A DNA stretch of 7,529 bases from an uncultured Actinomycetes bacterium (GTDB lineage Bacteria > Actinomycetota > Thermoleophilia > Gaiellales > F1-60-MAGs149): NCBI GenBank assembly GCA_903847495.1, contig CAINDT010000060.1, positions 1-7,529 on the forward strand, in the 5' to 3' direction. A program made the position numbers and the translations under genes. Positions 5,932 through 7,529 of the stretch are shown here, piece by piece. Each line of letters starts with the position of its first letter. Positions within the stretch are counted from its first letter, which is position 1. The notes below the pieces were generated by a model. That model was not told the DNA's origin. It did not search any database and saw nothing but the letters and a program-made list of their open reading frames with translations.

Positions 5932-6462
5932 CTACGCCGTTTGGTCGACCGCGTCGAGGATCGCGGCGTCGACGAGGCCGAGACGGAAGGCGCGGCTGAC
6001 CGCCTCGGAGCGTGTGGTGCAGCGGAGCCGGCGGTAGATGCCGCGCAGATGGTTCTCGACGGTCGTCTCCGCAATCCAGAGCCGGCGGCCGATTTCGCGC
6101 GAGGGGAGGCCGAGGCAGAGCAGGTGGAGAATCTCCAGCTGTCGCTCGGTGAGCGCCACCGGTGCCTCGTTATCGCGGTCGAGGGCGAGCAGCACCACCA
6201 GGGCGCCGCCCTCGTGCGGGCGGGCGTCGAGCAGCAGCGGCGCTCCGTCGAGCACCACGCGGCGCCGCACCGTGCGGCCGCCGATGGCTTCACGCAGAGC
6301 AGGCGCGAGCTGAGCATGACGGGCGCCCAGGTCGAGGCCCTCGCTGAGGTCGACCGACCCGGCGAGCGTGGTGCCGCCGGTCAGCTCGGTCACGATCAGC
6401 GCATCATCTACGGCGAACGCGACGGCGGGCAGAGCGGCGAAGGTGAGGGGCAGGGTCTGCAC
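5932..6462 (-). CDS. PAS-LuxR transcriptional regulator
   Basis: This is a 176-residue cytoplasmic DNA-binding protein. Residues about 5-95 (LPLTFAALPAVAFAVDDALI onward) resemble a small degenerate PAS sensor fold. Residues 104-163 form a canonical LuxR/NarL helix-turn-helix: LTERQLEILHLLCLG (104-118), SREIGRRLWIAETTVENHLR (121-140), and IYRRLRCTTRSEA leading to RLGLV. There is no response-regulator receiver domain with phospho-acceptor Asp, so this is not a standard two-component regulator; the layout is like the PimM class of PAS-LuxR activators. The start is taken as the GTG at 6462. Between there and the upstream gene no other start exists in frame, and the longer reading back to 6807 would overlap the zinc-ribbon gene with low-complexity Arg/Ser sequence. 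No ribosome site is visible before the GTG, so expression may depend on the upstream gene. It may control the oxidase 20 bp downstream (inference). Confidence 0.82.
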   Translation of the reverse strand: MQTLPLTFAALPAVAFAVDDALIVTELTGGTTLAGSVDLSEGLDLGARHAQLAPALREAIGGRTVRRRVVLDGAPLLLDARPHEGGALVVLLALDRDNEAPVALTERQLEILHLLCLGLPSREIGRRLWIAETTVENHLRGIYRRLRCTTRSEAVSRAFRLGLVDAAILDAVDQTA

Positions 6463-6514
6463 GGGAGTGGCAGCGGCCGAGCGTGCGGCAGCTGTATCCC
6501 GCTTATCGCGTCGG

Positions 6515-7159
6515 TTAGGCGCTTGGCCGAGCGGGCGGACGGATGTCGAGCCTGATCGAGCCGTCCTCGAGCGTGATCGCGTTCCAGTCGCGCCAGCGGG
6601 GTGCCAGTTCGGCGAGCGAGTCGCCGCGCTCATCCAGGCGCACCGCCGGGACGCCGCCGGGCTCGACGAGGTAGCGGTACCAGGAGAGATCCCAGACGAT
6701 CGTGATCGCTGCACCGGGCCGCCGGCCACCAAAGGCGACCACGCTGACCCGTGCCTTGCCGAGGCTCTTGGAGATGCCGGAGACGGTCCCGCGATACGGG
6801 CTCGCATTGAACGTCTCGACGCTGATCAGCATCGTCGTGGCGCGCGCCAAATCGTCTGCCGTACCCAGGCCATGCGGCGCGCGGATCGGATCGTTGGGGT
6901 CGATCTCCGGTGTCGCCTTGCGTCGACGCAGGCGTTCCAGAACGCTCTCGCGGTGGGCGGCGACGGGCGGCGGTGCCGGTCGGCCCTCTTCGACCCAGCC
7001 GTCCGCTCGCGCCTCCGAAGCGCACAGCCGGCAGACGGTGCGGGAGCGCGCCTGATGGCTGAAGCGCAGCGGCTCCTCACCGAGCAGAATGGTGCGCTCG
7101 CAGATAGCGCAGGCCAGGAGGCGGTCGGTGCTCGTCAGGCGGTCGTGAGTCGTAGACAT
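6515..7159 (-). CDS. Uncharacterised zinc-ribbon protein
   Basis: This 214-residue protein has no assigned function. It starts with a likely zinc-binding module of two CxxC knuckles, CAIC (17-20) and CRLC (43-46), set 22 residues apart. A charged linker (about 48-95) contains PAPPP and an RRR cluster. The C-terminal half (about 97-205) has HGLGTADDLARATTMLISVE, FNASPYRGTVSGISKSLG and ITIVWDLSWYRYLVE, which look like a folded alpha/beta domain. From memory, similar FNASxxxxTVxGIxxSLG...WDxxWYxY proteins occur in Thermoleophilia, always as hypotheticals; this is recollection, not a search. There are no membrane or signal segments. The start at 7159 is backed by a TATCAT -10 box nine bases upstream. 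It lies between a Xer recombinase gene and the LuxR gene, all on one strand. Roles in DNA binding or as an accessory to a partner protein are guesses. Confidence 0.82.
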   Translation of the reverse strand: MSTTHDRLTSTDRLLACAICERTILLGEEPLRFSHQARSRTVCRLCASEARADGWVEEGRPAPPPVAAHRESVLERLRRRKATPEIDPNDPIRAPHGLGTADDLARATTMLISVETFNASPYRGTVSGISKSLGKARVSVVAFGGRRPGAAITIVWDLSWYRYLVEPGGVPAVRLDERGDSLAELAPRWRDWNAITLEDGSIRLDIRPPARPSA

Positions 7160-7168
7160 CGCGGCGGA

Positions 7169-7174
7169 ATGATA
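7169..7174 (-). promoter_or_regulatory. Predicted -10 box of the zinc-ribbon gene (TATCAT)
   Basis: TATCAT on the minus strand fits TANNNT and is nine bases before the ATG at 7159, the same spacing as at the MFS gene. It lies in the 29-bp gap after the Xer recombinase stop. No Shine-Dalgarno is present between box and start. Confidence 0.5.
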
Positions 7175-7188
7175 CGGCTGTGCGGGCG

Positions 7189-7529
7189 TCAGGCGTCGGA
7201 GTGACCGTCGCCGCGCGGGTGCGCCTGCGCGTGGGCGCGCCGTAGGTGGGGCAGGCCGAGATGGGTGTAGACCTCGGTCGTGGCGAGCGAGGCATGGCCG
7301 AGCAACTCCTGGATTGCCCGGAGATCGCCGCCTCCTTCCAGCATGTGGGTGGCGTAGGCATGGCGCAGTGCGTGCGGGCCGTGCCCCTCGAGGCCAACGG
7401 CCTGCAGTCGCCGGTTCAGTGCGCGGCGCACGCCGGACGTTTCCAGACGCTTGCCGCGCGTCGAGAGCAGCAGGGCGGGTGGGGAATCTGTCGTCGCGAG
7501 GTCAGGGCGCCCGCGGGCGAGCCAGGCAT
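7189..7529 (-). CDS. Tyrosine recombinase XerC/XerD, C-terminal catalytic part (runs off window end)
   Basis: The frame is open from the window edge to a stop at 7189 and gives 112 residues, so the protein starts outside the window. It shows the end of the tyrosine recombinase catalytic domain: HALRHAYATHMLEGG with the H-x-x-R pair (His52 and Arg55 of the fragment), IQELLGHASLATTEVYTH with the second His (78) and the nucleophilic Tyr87. It ends in an AHPR tail typical of XerC/XerD rather than of phage integrases. These enzymes cut and rejoin DNA, and the Xer pair resolves chromosome dimers at dif. The first catalytic Arg and the Lys are upstream and cannot be checked. Whether it is XerC, XerD or a single Xer of this lineage cannot be decided from this part. 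The internal GTG at 7431 is not the true start. Confidence 0.92.
   Translation of the reverse strand, partial: AWLARGRPDLATTDSPPALLLSTRGKRLETSGVRRALNRRLQAVGLEGHGPHALRHAYATHMLEGGGDLRAIQELLGHASLATTEVYTHLGLPHLRRAHAQAHPRGDGHSDA

Noticed and set aside
4907..6037. 376-codon plus-strand frame opposite the FAD oxidoreductase
   Set aside because: The sequence is low-complexity and spans the oxidase start and luxR end; the minus strand carries the real FAD-binding motifs.
6463..6807. N-terminal extension of the LuxR regulator back to 6807
   Set aside because: The extra 115 residues are Arg/Ser/Ala-rich, out of frame with and inside the zinc-ribbon gene; the PAS-like domain starts right after the GTG at 6462.
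6368..7204. 278-codon plus-strand frame opposite the zinc-ribbon and luxR genes
   Set aside because: It has no domain signature, and the opposite strand has CxxC knuckles and a coherent protein with its own -10 box.
1..7529. CRISPR array, insertion sequence or defence system
   Set aside because: No regularly spaced direct repeats, transposase motifs or defence-type domains were found on either strand.

Overview
The window is high-GC, densely packed bacterial DNA. Several features point to Actinomycetota, most likely a Thermoleophilia-like (Solirubrobacter-type) lineage. These are strong G/C bias at third codon positions, several genes that begin at or within a few bases of a TANNNT -10 box with no Shine-Dalgarno (leaderless style), a tRNA without an encoded CCA, and a zinc-ribbon protein of a type I recall mainly from that class. 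The lineage is an inference; no rRNA or marker phylogeny is available here.

Layout. At 1-245 (minus) is the N-terminal end of an MFS transporter. It is divergent, across 37 bp, from a glutathionyl-hydroquinone-reductase-type GST (283-1233, plus). A symmetric terminator hairpin (1261-1286) separates that gene from a convergent tRNA-Gly(GCC) (1292-1365, minus). A shared 125-bp promoter region then leads into a two-gene histidine-degradation operon: hutU (urocanate hydratase, 1491-3152) and hutF (formimidoylglutamate deiminase, 3149-4444), coupled by an ATGA overlap. A nested palindrome (4441-4493) containing both stop codons closes this operon against a convergent FAD-dependent amine oxidoreductase (4490-5911, minus). 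Upstream of the oxidase on the same strand are a small PAS-LuxR regulator (5932-6462), a CxxC zinc-ribbon protein of unknown function (6515-7159) and the C-terminal catalytic part of a XerC/D tyrosine recombinase (7189-7529, open at the window edge).

How they work together. HutU makes imidazolonepropionate from urocanate. HutF deiminates formiminoglutamate to formylglutamate, so this organism appears to use the HutF (two-step, formylglutamate) branch of histidine catabolism. Histidase, imidazolonepropionase and the formylglutamate deformylase are not in the window and must lie elsewhere. The PAS-LuxR protein is a plausible regulator of the adjacent oxidase, but nothing in the sequence proves it.

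I found no CRISPR array, insertion sequence, prophage or evident new multi-gene system. The most noteworthy items are the stop-to-stop palindromic terminator, the overlapping divergent promoters, the repeated leaderless promoter geometry, and a hydroquinone reductase of a glutathione-dependent family in what looks like a mycothiol-type lineage.
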